A DNA stretch of 64,000 nucleotides from Sistotremastrum niveocremeum HHB9708 (lineage: Eukaryota; Basidiomycota; Agaricomycetes; Sistotremastrales; Sistotremastraceae): contig KV419394.1 in NCBI GenBank assembly GCA_001630475.1, positions 496,001-560,000 on the forward strand, given 5' to 3'. Position 1 is the stretch's first letter. Each line of letters opens with the position of its first letter. The notes below the pieces were generated by a model. The model had not been told where the DNA came from. It searched no databases and saw nothing but the letters and a program-made list of their open reading frames with translations. Positions 11,458 to 22,900 of the stretch are shown piece by piece. The position numbers were made by a program, and so were the translations under genes.

Positions 11458-14400
11458 TCACTCTTTCGACTTCTTAACTTTCTTTCGGCGTGATTTCTTG
11501 CTACCCTCCTCCTCGTCTTCTCCTTCGATGGGTGCCGTCTTCCGTTTCTTGGCCTTTGCCGGCTTTTGATCGTCCTGCGCCGCCGCCGCATCTTGACCGG
11601 AGCTCTCGGCCTGGCCATCCTCCTCGTTGGGCTCATTTGGCACCTTTTCTTTCCCTTTCCCTTTCTTGTTCTTATTCTTATTCTTCTTGTCCTCCCTGTC
11701 CGTACTGGCGAAAGTGGCCAGACCTTTCCATGTCGCTGCAGCGCCAGATGTCTTGAAACGCGTATTATTCTGCAACGCCTGAGAAACGGACCCGATTTTT
11801 GACGAGTCCCAAATATCAGCGAACGCCGCTGGGGTCAGAACGTTCCTTGACAGCCTGATGATACGGAGTGCAGCCTTGCAAATGTCTCGGAGATGATCGG
11901 CGCTGAAGTTGGATTTGTCATCTTGACAGGCAGATGTGACTGCAGTATACAGTGCATCCGAGAACGAGCGAACAAATGGTTCAAACTCCTCGCCCTGCTT
12001 CCCCTAGGATCAAACTGTAAGTTAGATTGCGAGACTCGTGACAATCACTGACGTTTGCTATCTGGCCCAGCATCGTTTGAATAAACTGGAATACTTGCGC
12101 TTGGCGGAAGCTATTGATAGCGGAGGATATTTGCCGGACCAGGTCATCTCGCATATTCCATGCAACCTCTGGAAGACGATTACACATTTCCATGAAAAAG
12201 GGAGGCGTGAGGGAAGAGTTTTTGCGAGTGACGAAATCAGTCAATGAATCTCGGTATGACTGAGTGACGAGCTTCAGGTGATCCTCGCGAACGAGTATCC
12301 TGCTGAGTTGAATGCTGCAAACGTTGATGGTAGCCAATTGATCCTTCGAATGAGTCCGACGAGCCAACGCGTGCAGATGCTCAAGGGCCTCTGCCGTGCG
12401 CTGCACATCAACATCCTTTGGAAGGTCTTTGGCCTTCCCAAGTCTGTTCCGAAGCAGGCCTTGAATCTTCTCTGTAAACTGCTTCTCGTCCGAGCCGCTG
12501 TCCATGAAAGCTTCCACTAGGGGAATAACCATGAGAACCAGATGTTTGCTCGTCGACTGTTTCTTGATATATATCTCAACTAAATCAAGAACACGGTTTT
12601 TGAAATGAGTGGCCTCCCGTTGTGCATTTTGCTCTACAGAGGGGGTAAATATGAGATTAAGTAGTGGCATAGAGTCACAATAGCTCACCTCTGGCTGAGT
12701 TCTTGGCTTCGCGCCTTGACCGGAATATCTCTGCCAGATTTTCGTCAAGTTGCATCATCTGATCGTCATCCATAGCTTCCTCCTCTTCAGAGGATTCTTC
12801 GTCGTCCTGTTCCACCATTTGCGCACCGAGAGCCTTCTCGACTTTAGCGCGAAGTTCGGCGTCGGGAGCTTCCTCATTCTCATCATCTTCGTCCGATTGC
12901 TCTTCTTCAGAGATTTCAGGTTCGCTTCCGTCTTCTCCTTCGTCACTAGAGTCTCCTTCGTCCATATCTTTAGTCGGATCCCGTCGTTCCAATTGCTAGA
13001 AGTCGTCGTCAAGAGATGATTAAAACTCTGCTAAGAAAATACCCACGGTCAGAATGAGCTCAACAGTGCTTCCGCGAACGTCGCCCGACAAGAGTGAAAA
13101 TGCGACATTAGAGATGATTCTCAGATAGGCAGACCCCTTTTCCAGATAGTAAATTATGGTATCCACCAACACATCGATAGGGGCGGCGGGGTGCGCTTCT
13201 TCAGAGTCGTTTGTCTCGTCGGCCCCCGCCTGGTTACTGCCGAAGAGGAGTTGATTGGATGCTTCTAGGCATATCTAAAGCACTGTTAACGGATGAATAT
13301 TGAGGACGAGCTTGTTTTACTTCTAGTTTTTCGGCTTGAGCCTCATCATCAGGGTTGGCATATAGTTCCAACAGTGTCCCCATAAGCAGAAGCTCGCATC
13401 CCTGAGCAGCGGGGCTGTTCTTCAACAGAAGCTAACGAAAGTCAGACGGGAGTGCATTAAACCCGTATCGACATACCTGTTGAAGGCGCTCCACTGCGCT
13501 CATGGTGTCGTCACGAAGCGTCTTGAACTTTGAGGAGTGTTTGACCAGAGGTTTGAAGTGTTTTTTGTCATTTTCCAATTGCACTGCGTTTTGTACAGTC
13601 CTTGTGACCCAGGGGATCTTATCAGCCGGCGGCTCGTTCTCTTGTACTACATCGTCCTCTGACGATTTCGACGCCTTTCTCCGTGGACTGCTAGACTGAT
13701 TAATGAGCTCAGACGCGCAGCTCAGTAGCCGTATCCTGCAGAGTTCACGCAGAGCGTCTGACAGTGGGGTATCCAGTGCTCGAATCTGCGATCACGGTCA
13801 ACAATTGGATTGAGTTTCATGGGAGCACTTACAGCCGGTGATGTTGGTTTGGAGGGGAGTTTCTTGATTTCAAAGAAACCGTGCAGACCCAAGAATTCGA
13901 GCACTCGGTGTAGCCACACCTCGCTTTTGGGTATCGCACCATTTCGAACTAGAGCACTGAGTTGTTCAACGACCCATACCCTCGTTGACTCCGGCGCCTG
14001 GACCCCTTCCCTACACGCACGAGTTGGATGGTTAATACAGCTATCTTCACCCGATGTTGCGGGAGAATCACGCACTGCGCCGACTCTGCCGTAGAGTAAA
14101 ATACGTCTAGAAGATGGTCCACATAATCATTGATTCCTTGAGGGTTCATCGCGGCTGTGATCGTTTCTAGAGTCTTCGTCTTTGTAATGCGATCAAAATG
14201 CTGATTTCCATGAACACCAGTGAGTTGAAGCACGAGGGGGAACCCGAGCTCGGGCGATTTTTCAACTGCCGCGTGCATGTCTTTTGCCTGAGGACCGACA
14301 TCGTCATGCAAGCCTGTCAGTGTGAAATCGGACCACGTACCACTTGTAGAGCCATCTTATGTAGAGCACGATCATTCCCGGAAAGGTGGTTTATCAGACT

Positions 14401-15692
14401 GCGCATCAGATTCTTCGTGAAGATCAGCGGAACCTCCTTGGCAGTGGCCCGTGCCAAGGCTTTGCGGAAAACTTCAAATCCAGTATATTTTCTCTCCGCC
14501 GATGATATCGAAGAGAAAAATCCCTCTACAAGAAACCGTTTAGCAAAATACTGATAGAAAAGTAAGAATGACGAACCATCGACTACGATACGGAAAAAAT
14601 CAGGGAATGAAGAATTGACTTGGGAGGCGGTGTCTGTTGGCGAAAAATAACGATCGAGGATCGCATCCCAGACGAAGTGTAGCTGAGGCTTCCAGAAGCC
14701 TCCTCCAGAAGCCTGATTTACTTTGTCTTCCTCTTCCTCTTCGTCAACACCAGTTTGCTTGATTAAAATAAGATCACGTTCTGCCGAACTAGGCAAGGGC
14801 CCACCTTCAAAATTCTTGCAAGCACTTGAAGATTTTCAGCCGACAAAATGCTCGTGGATTTGAAAGTAGGTGACAGAATAGAGGACCAGTTCTCATTTGG
14901 GAAGAGTAGTTGCATTTTTAACGCCAATGCGATCTTTTCGCCCGTCCATGGCGTGTGTGGCACAAAAATCAACTCGACTGATTTTGAAGAAGCCTCAGCT
15001 TTCCATCGGACCGAGGAATCGATCAGCGCATCAATCGCCAGTGATATTGTCCACCAACAACTCTCTCGGATCCATGACCGTGTGTCGCCCAAAGCGATGA
15101 GTTCGGAAAGGACTTTGGCGAAATCATTCGAAGAAGATGCATATGTGGTGGAAGAGGTGGAATGAGGCAAGGGGCTATCTCGGACCACGAGACCAGAATC
15201 TATGAGCGCGGTCAACCCAAAGAGTCGGGCGAAGAGCATGTCTCGTTCCTCCTGTCCTTTCATGCTCCCAACGACCTGAGACGAAGAAATGACAAGCGCC
15301 AGAATCTGAGAGCAGGACACAGTGTCTATTTTTGAAAGCAACTGACAAGGCGTCAGATGGCGAAACTGCAGTATTTGATGAGCACTTACCTCTGTGAGTG
15401 CCACAGCAAAGCCCAGTCGACTGCTGTCTCTCGGACTGGCTAACCCACGAATCAGCCGTCGTAATGAGTAGGCCACATCCTGAGCATTGTATTTTTCCAA
15501 TTCCACCGAGTCTTCCTCCCCAGGTCCTTTAGCTGTTTCTTCCTCTTCCACTTCATCGTCTGAGCTGCTCTCTGGTACCACATGCTGGGCCTGAAATTGC
15601 TCCAGGGCTCCTAGGAGTTTGACTGAGGCATCTATTCGTTTGTCTCTTGATGATGATGACAAGTCCCAGAAAAGAGGCAGCGTCGTCGACAT
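11458..15692 (-). CDS. POL5: DNA polymerase phi / Pol5 (Mybbp1A-like nucleolar protein)
   Basis: Nucleolar HEAT-repeat protein needed for rRNA production and ribosome assembly. Despite its name it is probably not an active polymerase. The protein starts MSTTLPLFWDLSSSSRDKRI and shows the family signature DVAYSLRRLIRGLASPRDSS, RLGFAVALTE. Long helical repeats follow. Near 12.7-13.0 kb lies the acidic block (EEEQSDEDDENEEAPDAE) and near the C-terminus a strongly basic tail (KKNKNKNKKGKGKEK and KKSRRKKVKKSKE) fit for nucleolar targeting. About ten short introns, roughly 1,200 residues. It ends 76 bases from the stop of the convergent release-factor-like gene, so the 3' untranslated regions probably overlap. 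Confidence 0.92.
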
Positions 15693-15936
15693 CTTGAACG
15701 CTACCTGAACTTTTCGGTGGACCGCAAAGAAAAAGTGTATCCGTCTTCCGATAGTTTTTGGCTTCCGACCGCGTGCACTCAGCTTGCCTTCACGCTAGTC
15801 TTCGTTGGCACTGCCTAAAGTCTGTTGCCTATTCCAACCACAAATTAACTTTGACACAGGAAGGGGAAAGGGCTCTATTTAATTGCACAGCAAAATCTCT
15901 ACGTCTCCTACTTGACTACTCTCAAACCACCAGGTC

Positions 15937-16931
15937 TTATGGGGTATTCGAGATTCTGTCCGGAATCTCTAGCAAAGTTTGGATCACCGTAACTCCCTCC
16001 AAATTCTCACCGTCCTCTTTGCTTTCACCTTCACCTTCAGCACCAATACGGCGTATCAAAATAGGCGACAAGTTAGCATTCAGAGACCCTTGGTAATCGC
16101 TGGGACGATATGTGTTGGTGCACGAACCCCGGAACCATGCAATAAACTTACTCGAAAATGTCATCCCCCACGTGCATTGCTTCTGCTGAACTACACCCGA
16201 CGCGCGACAAGGCCCGCACCCAGATCCCCTTGTTGGGCTTTTCTATTCCTTCTTCCTCGCTCAGCAAGATTGTATCCATGAGCGGCGCCACATTCAGATC
16301 GTCCAGCACAGATCCTATATCCTTCCGTCAGAAAGGATGGTGAAGCCGCTGATAGCCTAACTGATTCGCGAGTCCGCATTCGAGACTACGCCGATCTTGA
16401 TACCCATTGCCTTCAGCCGCTCTACTGGTACGCGTCAGATAAAACCGATCATGTCGGTGCAGATTTTACAGGTTTTCAAGACTTCGGGAAAAGTTTTATA
16501 GCCTTCCTTCGACGAGAAGCGCGTCATCAGCTTTGGCACTATCTCTGGAAGAGCTTTCAGGAGTTCTGGAACACGCATATCAGAAGTCTGAGGCATTTTG
16601 AGGATCGTTTGGAAGCTGGCACCTTTTTCGTCTGCCCCTGCCCCCAACGCTGTTCTCTTGATCACCTCCATCCACCAGGCATTGGCTCCACCTTCGATGA
16701 CATATGCTGGCTTTTCTTTCTGAATCTGTTTCAAGGCTAGGCGTACTCATGTAAAGGTCTTACTCGCATAACCAAATAATATATCGTACATGTCTTGAAC
16801 GCGACACGTATAGCATCCGATGACAATTCTCCTATGTATGGAGCGAATACTTGAGAATATTGCACATATATCGGAAGGCGAGGAGTGATGATTGTATGCA
16901 AAGCGTCGAAGAACACAACGCGAATAGGCAT
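15937..16931 (-). CDS. HAD-superfamily hydrolase (dehalogenase-like/HDHD3 type)
   Basis: Haloacid-dehalogenase-fold hydrolase, probably a small-molecule phosphatase of unknown substrate. Motif I is VVFFDALHTI: the nucleophile Asp is present, but the usual second Asp (DxD) is Leu, as in dehalogenase-like members. Motif II is GIKIGVVSNAD, motif III the Lys in EEEGIEKPNKGIW, and motif IV AMHVGDD. The cap follows motif I (RLPIYVQYSQVFAPYIGEL, then a helical segment with NAWWMEVIKR). About 280 residues, at least three introns. The ATG at 16929-16931 gives the usual very short lead before motif I. Loss of the acid/base Asp makes a phosphatase role less sure. Confidence 0.85.
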
Positions 16932-17276
16932 TATGGGCCTAATGCTTGGTGAGGAAGGTTGGGGTGGGCAATCTAGATGAACGTGATGAGCCTTTCACGA
17001 AAGATAGGCTGGTTCCGTGCGTTTCTTGGACTTTTCTTCAAGTTCTGTCGCTTGAGTTCAACGACGTCGCGAGCACGTTACTTTTGAGCTCATGCGCCGC
17101 ATTCATTACTCACAACAAGATGTTGCCAGTATTTCCTCAGCTTGATTTATCCGAAATTGCTTGGCTTGACATTTTACTCTTTGTTCCATGAGATTTACAA
17201 GGATTGATCATATTCGTAGTCAAAAAATACAGAACGAAGTGTTATACAATGAATACGACCGGCAAAGACATGGGTT
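16932..17276. other. Intergenic region upstream of the HAD gene
   Basis: About 345 bases holding the HAD gene's promoter and the 3' end of the next minus-strand gene. No clear element seen. Confidence 0.4.
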
Positions 17277-17807
17277 TTAATACCCAAGTCCTCTCAAAGA
17301 GGAGCGACTCTGATCCACACAGTCTCTCATTTCTCTTTGTTGCACAGGCCTCCTCTCCTCGATATGCATCGCTAAATCGTTCATGGCAGAATAGAGCGAT
17401 TTGGCGTGTACAGCTTTGGTTTGTTGCTGGAGCATAGCGGGAGAATTGGGTGGAGGGCGAGGATAACTCTCCACTCCAGGCATGGGGGAGGAGACCGTGA
17501 GGTAATCGGATGAATCGGAAGATGCAGTGGTAGGGGTGGTAGAGCGCGAAGACTCTGATGAAACCGATGAAGTTGGTGATGGCGGCGTAGATGCCGATGA
17601 ACAGGTTATCATAGGCAAAGGTTCTTCATCTTCGGGTGTCTCGACATGTTCGAGGATGAAGTAAATTGGGAATTTGACTCGGATCATGGCTGAGTCCATT
17701 GCTGAGTCCATGTCGGCTTTGCCCCAGTTGAGGGGGTCGAAGGAGGATAGTCCTAAGACGGGGGTATTGGGAGGGGTAACAAGGGGCCTTTGAAGGAAGA
17801 AAACCAT
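17277..17807 (-). CDS. Small Ser/Thr-rich protein, function unknown
   Basis: A single-exon frame of 176 residues from the ATG at 17805-17807: MVFFLQRPLVTPPNTPVLGL, then a tandem MDSAMDSAM, IRVKFPIYFILEHVETPEDE, and a low-complexity Ser/Thr/Pro stretch (STPPSPTSSVSSESSRS) before a helical end (LYSAMNDLAMHIEERR). I recognise no domain. It looks largely disordered except for the short hydrophobic IRVKFPIYFILEHV segment. A good TATA box lies about 100 bases upstream, which supports a real promoter. The frame is open further upstream, but without a better start. Confidence 0.6.
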   Translation of the reverse strand: MVFFLQRPLVTPPNTPVLGLSSFDPLNWGKADMDSAMDSAMIRVKFPIYFILEHVETPEDEEPLPMITCSSASTPPSPTSSVSSESSRSTTPTTASSDSSDYLTVSSPMPGVESYPRPPPNSPAMLQQQTKAVHAKSLYSAMNDLAMHIEERRPVQQREMRDCVDQSRSSLRGLGY

Positions 17808-18364
17808 GATGACGATGATGATATGAAGTGAAGTGAAGAAAGGTCTTTGAGTGTAGAGTGATTTAGTTCCGCCGGGGACCTGATGAAAGAACAGACAGAA
17901 TTGGCCTTTATTTATAGATATTCTGAGCGATGACGTTCTGAGCAAGTCTGATACCGAGACAGTGCGGATATGAACGTATTAGGCAAGTCTTATGTCGCAG
18001 AAGCATATTAGGATGTTTCAAAATTGACTGAGGTCGGCCAAGTCTCAGAAAGGAAGTGAAACAATGTGAGTCCGAGACATGCAGCCGAGACAGTGGCTGG
18101 CGAGAACACAGACACCTGGCCTTTAGTCGGGGTTGACTTAGAATCTTCTGAAGGTAACTCTCAGGATAAAGAGTGGGCGAAGTTGGATTGCAGCGTCCGC
18201 GGGCTCGTCGACAGATGAGCGGCTAGCGCTAGCTTTGACGCGATCGCTTCAGCGCGCGGCGGATCGCCAAACGCCATCCTTTCGAAACCGACCTGCACGC
18301 TACATGTCGCCTACAACGCGTTTTTGACTACAATTCGTGCTTGCATCTGAACTACACATTCGAC
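17808..18364. promoter_or_regulatory. Divergent intergenic region, Ser-rich gene / RAD18
   Basis: About 560 bases between divergent starts. Besides the TATA box it holds the 12-base perfect palindrome GCTAGCGCTAGC (18222-18233) and repeated CCGAGACA words (near 17953, 18070 and 18085). No reading frame of interest. Confidence 0.45.
17909..17916 (-). promoter_or_regulatory. TATA box (TATAAATA) of the small Ser-rich gene
   Basis: TATAAATA on the minus strand, about 100 bases before the ATG at 17807. Position and sequence fit a core promoter. Confidence 0.55.
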
Positions 18365-19732
18365 ATGGTGGATTTACCCCGAAATATCCAGGATACTGAT
18401 CCCGAAGACTTCGCAAATGAGCTCCTCCGGAAAGTCGATAACAGTTTGAAGTGCCCCATCTGTAAGGCTTACTTCGATGCGGCCATGTATTCAGACTGTG
18501 GCCACACGTTCTGCGCCGTGGTAATGTCTTTGTTATGGGCATGAGGACCGAGAATGATTGAGAATAACGCAGTGCCTGAGAGAATCGCTATCTATGAAGC
18601 AGGAATGCCCCATCTGTCGCAAGCCAGCTAAGGAGTTGAGCATGAAGAAGAACATTATGTTGGAAGACACATTGATACTCTGGCAACAAGCGCGGTATGT
18701 CTGCAATACACTTGTACTACTGTCGTGCTGAAATTAAAGAAGAGATACTTTACTCACGCTGGAACGACTGGAAGCAGCGAATGCCTCTAAGAAACGAAAA
18801 CGAAGCGCATCTATACAAAGCATTGAATCGGACAGTAATGAAGCTGGTCCTTCGTCACGTCCGGCATCGACGACGGTCAAGAAGATGAAGAAGAGGGCAG
18901 AAAGCACCCAGAAGACCGGTACGCACTCCTGTGGTCACTGCGGATATCGTCCAATACTCTTTCAGGGGACAGTACAATGACCGAATGTCCTATGTGTCAG
19001 AACCTCGTCGTCGAAGCAATCATCAATCAACATATCGACGGTGGTTGTAACCCTGAGAATGATAAGAAGATCACTCGGGATTCGCAGAGGGCGAAGGTCC
19101 AATGGTCAAGCGTTTTCGGAAAATCTGCCAGTGCGAAGCGAAAAGCAACGCCAGTGAAGTGAATCACTTGTTTACTATGCCACGAGATCTCACTAACGGT
19201 GCCACCCAGGGGAGAGACAGAACCAGGAACTCTCGAAAAACTACCCAGGGGCTCTTATGATATCTTGAAAGATAAAGATCTCAGACGAATGCTGAAAGAA
19301 GAAGGGCTTCCTACCGATGGGGAAACGGAAGCGATGAAGTCCAGACACAAACAGTAAGATTGCATCATGCTGATGTGGCAGAGCTGGAATTGACTTCGCC
19401 AAGGTGGGTAATCTTCTGGAATTCAAATGTCGACAGAAAGTTCCCCAAATCCAGGGAGACGGTGAAAGAGGAGCTTAAGAAATGGGAGAGGGAAATGGCC
19501 TCATCACGACGAAAGCGTCCTCAAGTTAACGCAGTAGAGCACCTGGTACTTCTCTTTCTCTGATGTTCTTCTCCGGAATCTGACTCCTTTCCAGAAGCAT
19601 CACAAAACAGACTTTGATAAGCTCGTCCAGAACGTCAGAAGTCGCAAACCAAAGTCATCAGCTGCTGCTCCGTCGCCGAATGAGGTGGCAGAGCCAGTGG
19701 CACCGCCCGACGTGATGTCCATTGATGACTGA
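18365..19732 (+). CDS. RAD18: E3 ubiquitin ligase RAD18 (postreplication repair)
   Basis: With Rad6, mono-ubiquitinates PCNA at stalled forks and so starts translesion synthesis. All three expected domains appear in order: a C3HC4 RING (CPICKAYFDAAMYSDCGHTF, then CAVCLRESLS and ECPICRK, residues about 35-75, split by an intron after CAV), a UBZ4 zinc finger (TECPMCQNLV...INQHIDGGC) and a SAP DNA-binding segment (LKDKDLRRMLKEEGLPTDGE). The conserved HWVIFWNSNVDRKFPKS follows the SAP. A basic, Ser-rich linker (KKRKRSASIQSIESD) sits between RING and UBZ. Five or so introns; about 365 residues. Complete and typical. Confidence 0.95.
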
Positions 19733-19942
19733 TTTTCCTGTATATTGTATCTTTTGTTTTGTATGTTCTGGGATTTTCGAAGGGTCCGATAATGTTATAT
19801 AATCCGGGGCCCAGTTGCCTCTGTTTGACGTTATTAGTCACCGAGTCCCTTGTTTTGGAAGCGCGACCTCGTTGCCGCACCTTGATCTCCGTCAGTTATA
19901 ACCACCAGCATCCCTTTGTCATCAGCGCAACTCCCTCAGACA

Positions 19943-22900
19943 ATGTCTTCATTGCGTTCTGGACATCACTCACTTCCCGCTCCCGTAGTGCATGAGAGCT
20001 TTGTGACTTCGCATTCTAAATCACACGTGTTGGCCGGCGTTCAGGACGCGTACTGGAGCGACGAGGAAAATGTACGCGGTCGTTCTTCTTATCCAGCACC
20101 CTCATTGACCTCATGCCACGCGTTAGGAGGACTCAGAATGCCCTCTTTGTCTTGAAGAAATGGACATCTCCGACTTGGGCTTCAAGCCTTGCCCATGTGG
20201 TTATCAGGTGAGAAAATGGTGAGAACTCAGCTACAATCTTGTCGTTAATGAGTTCTGTAGATATGTCGCTTCTGCTGGCATCATATCAAAGAAAACCTCA
20301 ATGGTCGGTGTCCTGCATGTCGGCGCGCCTATGTAGAAGAGGCTGTGCAATTCAAGCCTGTCGGCCCTGAGGAGTGAGCACAGTTTGATTAGGACCGTGC
20401 AATCCCTGATCAATGTCGGTAGTCACAAACGCCTCACCAAGCAGAAGAAGAACAAAGAGAAGGAGCGGAAAGAGCTTGAAGCTCTCAACCGAACACATCT
20501 GGCAAATGTGAGGGTTGTTCAACGCAACGTTGTCTATATTGTTGGACTGGGTTCTAAGTTTGCTAAAGAAGAGGTATGCTATTTAGCCTCTACCTATTGA
20601 GCTCGTTATGAATACCCTGCAGCTGATCCCCACTCTCCGTTCCAACGAGTACTTCGGGCAGTACGGAAAGATCTCGAAGATTCTGCTGGTAAAGAGAACG
20701 CCACCCGGCGCTTCTGAACCGGTCCTGGGCCTGTACGTTACATACCATCGGCGAGAGGATGCATCGCACGCCATCGCAGCCGTGGACAGCACGCCAAGTC
20801 CGAGCGGTAGTTCGGACATCATGCGCGCTAGCTACGGTACGACCAAATATTGCATGGCCTTTCTCAGAGGGGTAACATGCACGAACAATGGGTGCCTTGA
20901 TCTCCATGAGTGGGGCGACGAACGTGACTGTTTCACTAAAGAGGATCTTACCACCCTGTGCGTACATTCCTATGCGGTCATTCTTGATTGGCCTCTGACA
21001 ATGATGCAGGAAACACACGATGAAAGATACTGAACATCGAAATCACAATGCTAGCAAGAAGTCAGAAGAATCGGATCCTCCGCCTCCACCTCGTACCAAC
21101 CCTTGGGGCACTAAACCACCAGCACTCTCGAACACCTCGAACCATGCAAACAATGCCACTCTTCCTGGCCGACAAAGAAACCATCGTGAACCAGCTATCC
21201 GTAGTCGAGCGCCGGCTCTTGCAGGTCGAGGGTCTTCATCTGCCAATCATTCATCCGGGACGTCTGATAATACACGAGAGCGGGTGCGTGCTCGCGAGAA
21301 GGAAAAGAAAGAGAAAGCTCCTAGCGCGATGCACGCGAAGAAAGCAAGCGCTGGTTCGCTTTCGAGACCCGCCACGCCCGGGAGCGTAGCTAAGGCCGCC
21401 GCACGACCTCAATCGCGTCCTCAGTCACCAATACAGTCGACATCCGTTGAGTCGGAGCATGGATCCTCAGTTCCCGGTACCTCCACAACGTCTCCCGTCA
21501 TCATCCCTGCTGTTCCAAAGGTCCCTCCTGGACTTCCGATACCTCAGGCCAAGCCAGAAAGCGAACCGACGCTTGATAAATCAAAGCAGAACCATATCTC
21601 TTATCAGCCGTCAAATGCAGCGCAAGCTCTACTCGATGATGTTCGAGCTCGTCGGGAGTCGTCGTTCGGCGTGTCAAGCGGATCTGCACAGTCACCGTTC
21701 CCAGATTTCGATAGAACTCTGAAAAACCTTGGGGACGGCCAGTTCACGTTCGATTTTGAGCCCACTGCCCAAGACTCCGATGCTCTTTCGGATCTCAACC
21801 TCGCTTTGGGCGCTGCCGCACCTTTCAGTCCTTTATCGGCAGTTTCGCAATCTGCGAATTACACTGGATCGTTTAGTCCATTTGGATCGTCTCCCAGTAG
21901 TCAACTTGGCGATCTTAACGCTCCTCCCGGTCTAGGTATGCGGGGAGCCGGGCTTGTTCATCCTCCGCCAGGATTGCGATCCCGTAGGGCTTCGGGATAT
22001 CAGGGGTCGTTCGATCCTTTCGCTGAACCGAGCAATGATGCGTCACTTTTGTCTCCAAGGACTCCAACGGATGGCGAACGTAGCACCTCTCGTTTTGGGT
22101 TTGCTAGGCGTCCTCCTGCTTCATCAGGAACGCCAGCATCTACTTTTTCAAGTCTTTCTTATCATGTCGGAGAGTCTCCCTTGGCGACATCTGAAACCCT
22201 TCCAGCCTCTCCGTTCTATTCCAAAGCTGATGTGATCTCTCCCCGTCCGGCTCCCCAGAATCTTTGGATCCCGCAAGGACAGCAGTCCGATCAGACACAG
22301 CAGGTTCTGTCCCCGAGCACGAGTGTGCATTCTTCGAGTCTGAACAGTGTTTCCTGGGGCCTTGGAGGCAGGGATGTGGCCCAAAAGACTGGTGCTCACG
22401 TCAGTTCATTCAGACCTTTCTCGAGTTCACCTGCTGCCCCACCTGGACTTGAGAACGTGGCTAAGGGCCTTCATGGGCCATCTCGAGGAGCGTTGGACTC
22501 TATGGGGCGATCAGGAGGTATGTATCTCAGAACGCGTTCAAATCCAACCCTAAAATATGTTCAGGCGAACATCTCAACCGCGGCCCTAGCAATGGAGGGG
22601 CTTTCCAAGATCCCGCAATTATGTCGATGAGAGTTGCTGGTGCTGAACAAAATTCACCTTCGTCTCTGGCGATGAATTTTGCGAATCAGCGCGGTCTGGG
22701 AGAGTTCGTTCCCTCTCTGCCTCCTCCGCCGGGTTTGGAAGGTGTTGTCCAGCCTAACGGGCTAAGGACAGATGTCCTGCAACTCTTTCAGAACGGAAAT
22801 CCAGGTGGTCTGAATAATGCAGGTCCTGCGCTTGAGCACCCTGGTCAATCTCGCATGCATGGTGAGTTTCGTCAGTATTTTCTTCGGGGGAGGGCCTAGC

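Noticed and set aside
15937-16379. Plus-strand frames opposite the HAD gene
   Set aside because: The minus strand carries all HAD motifs in order; the + strand frames have none.
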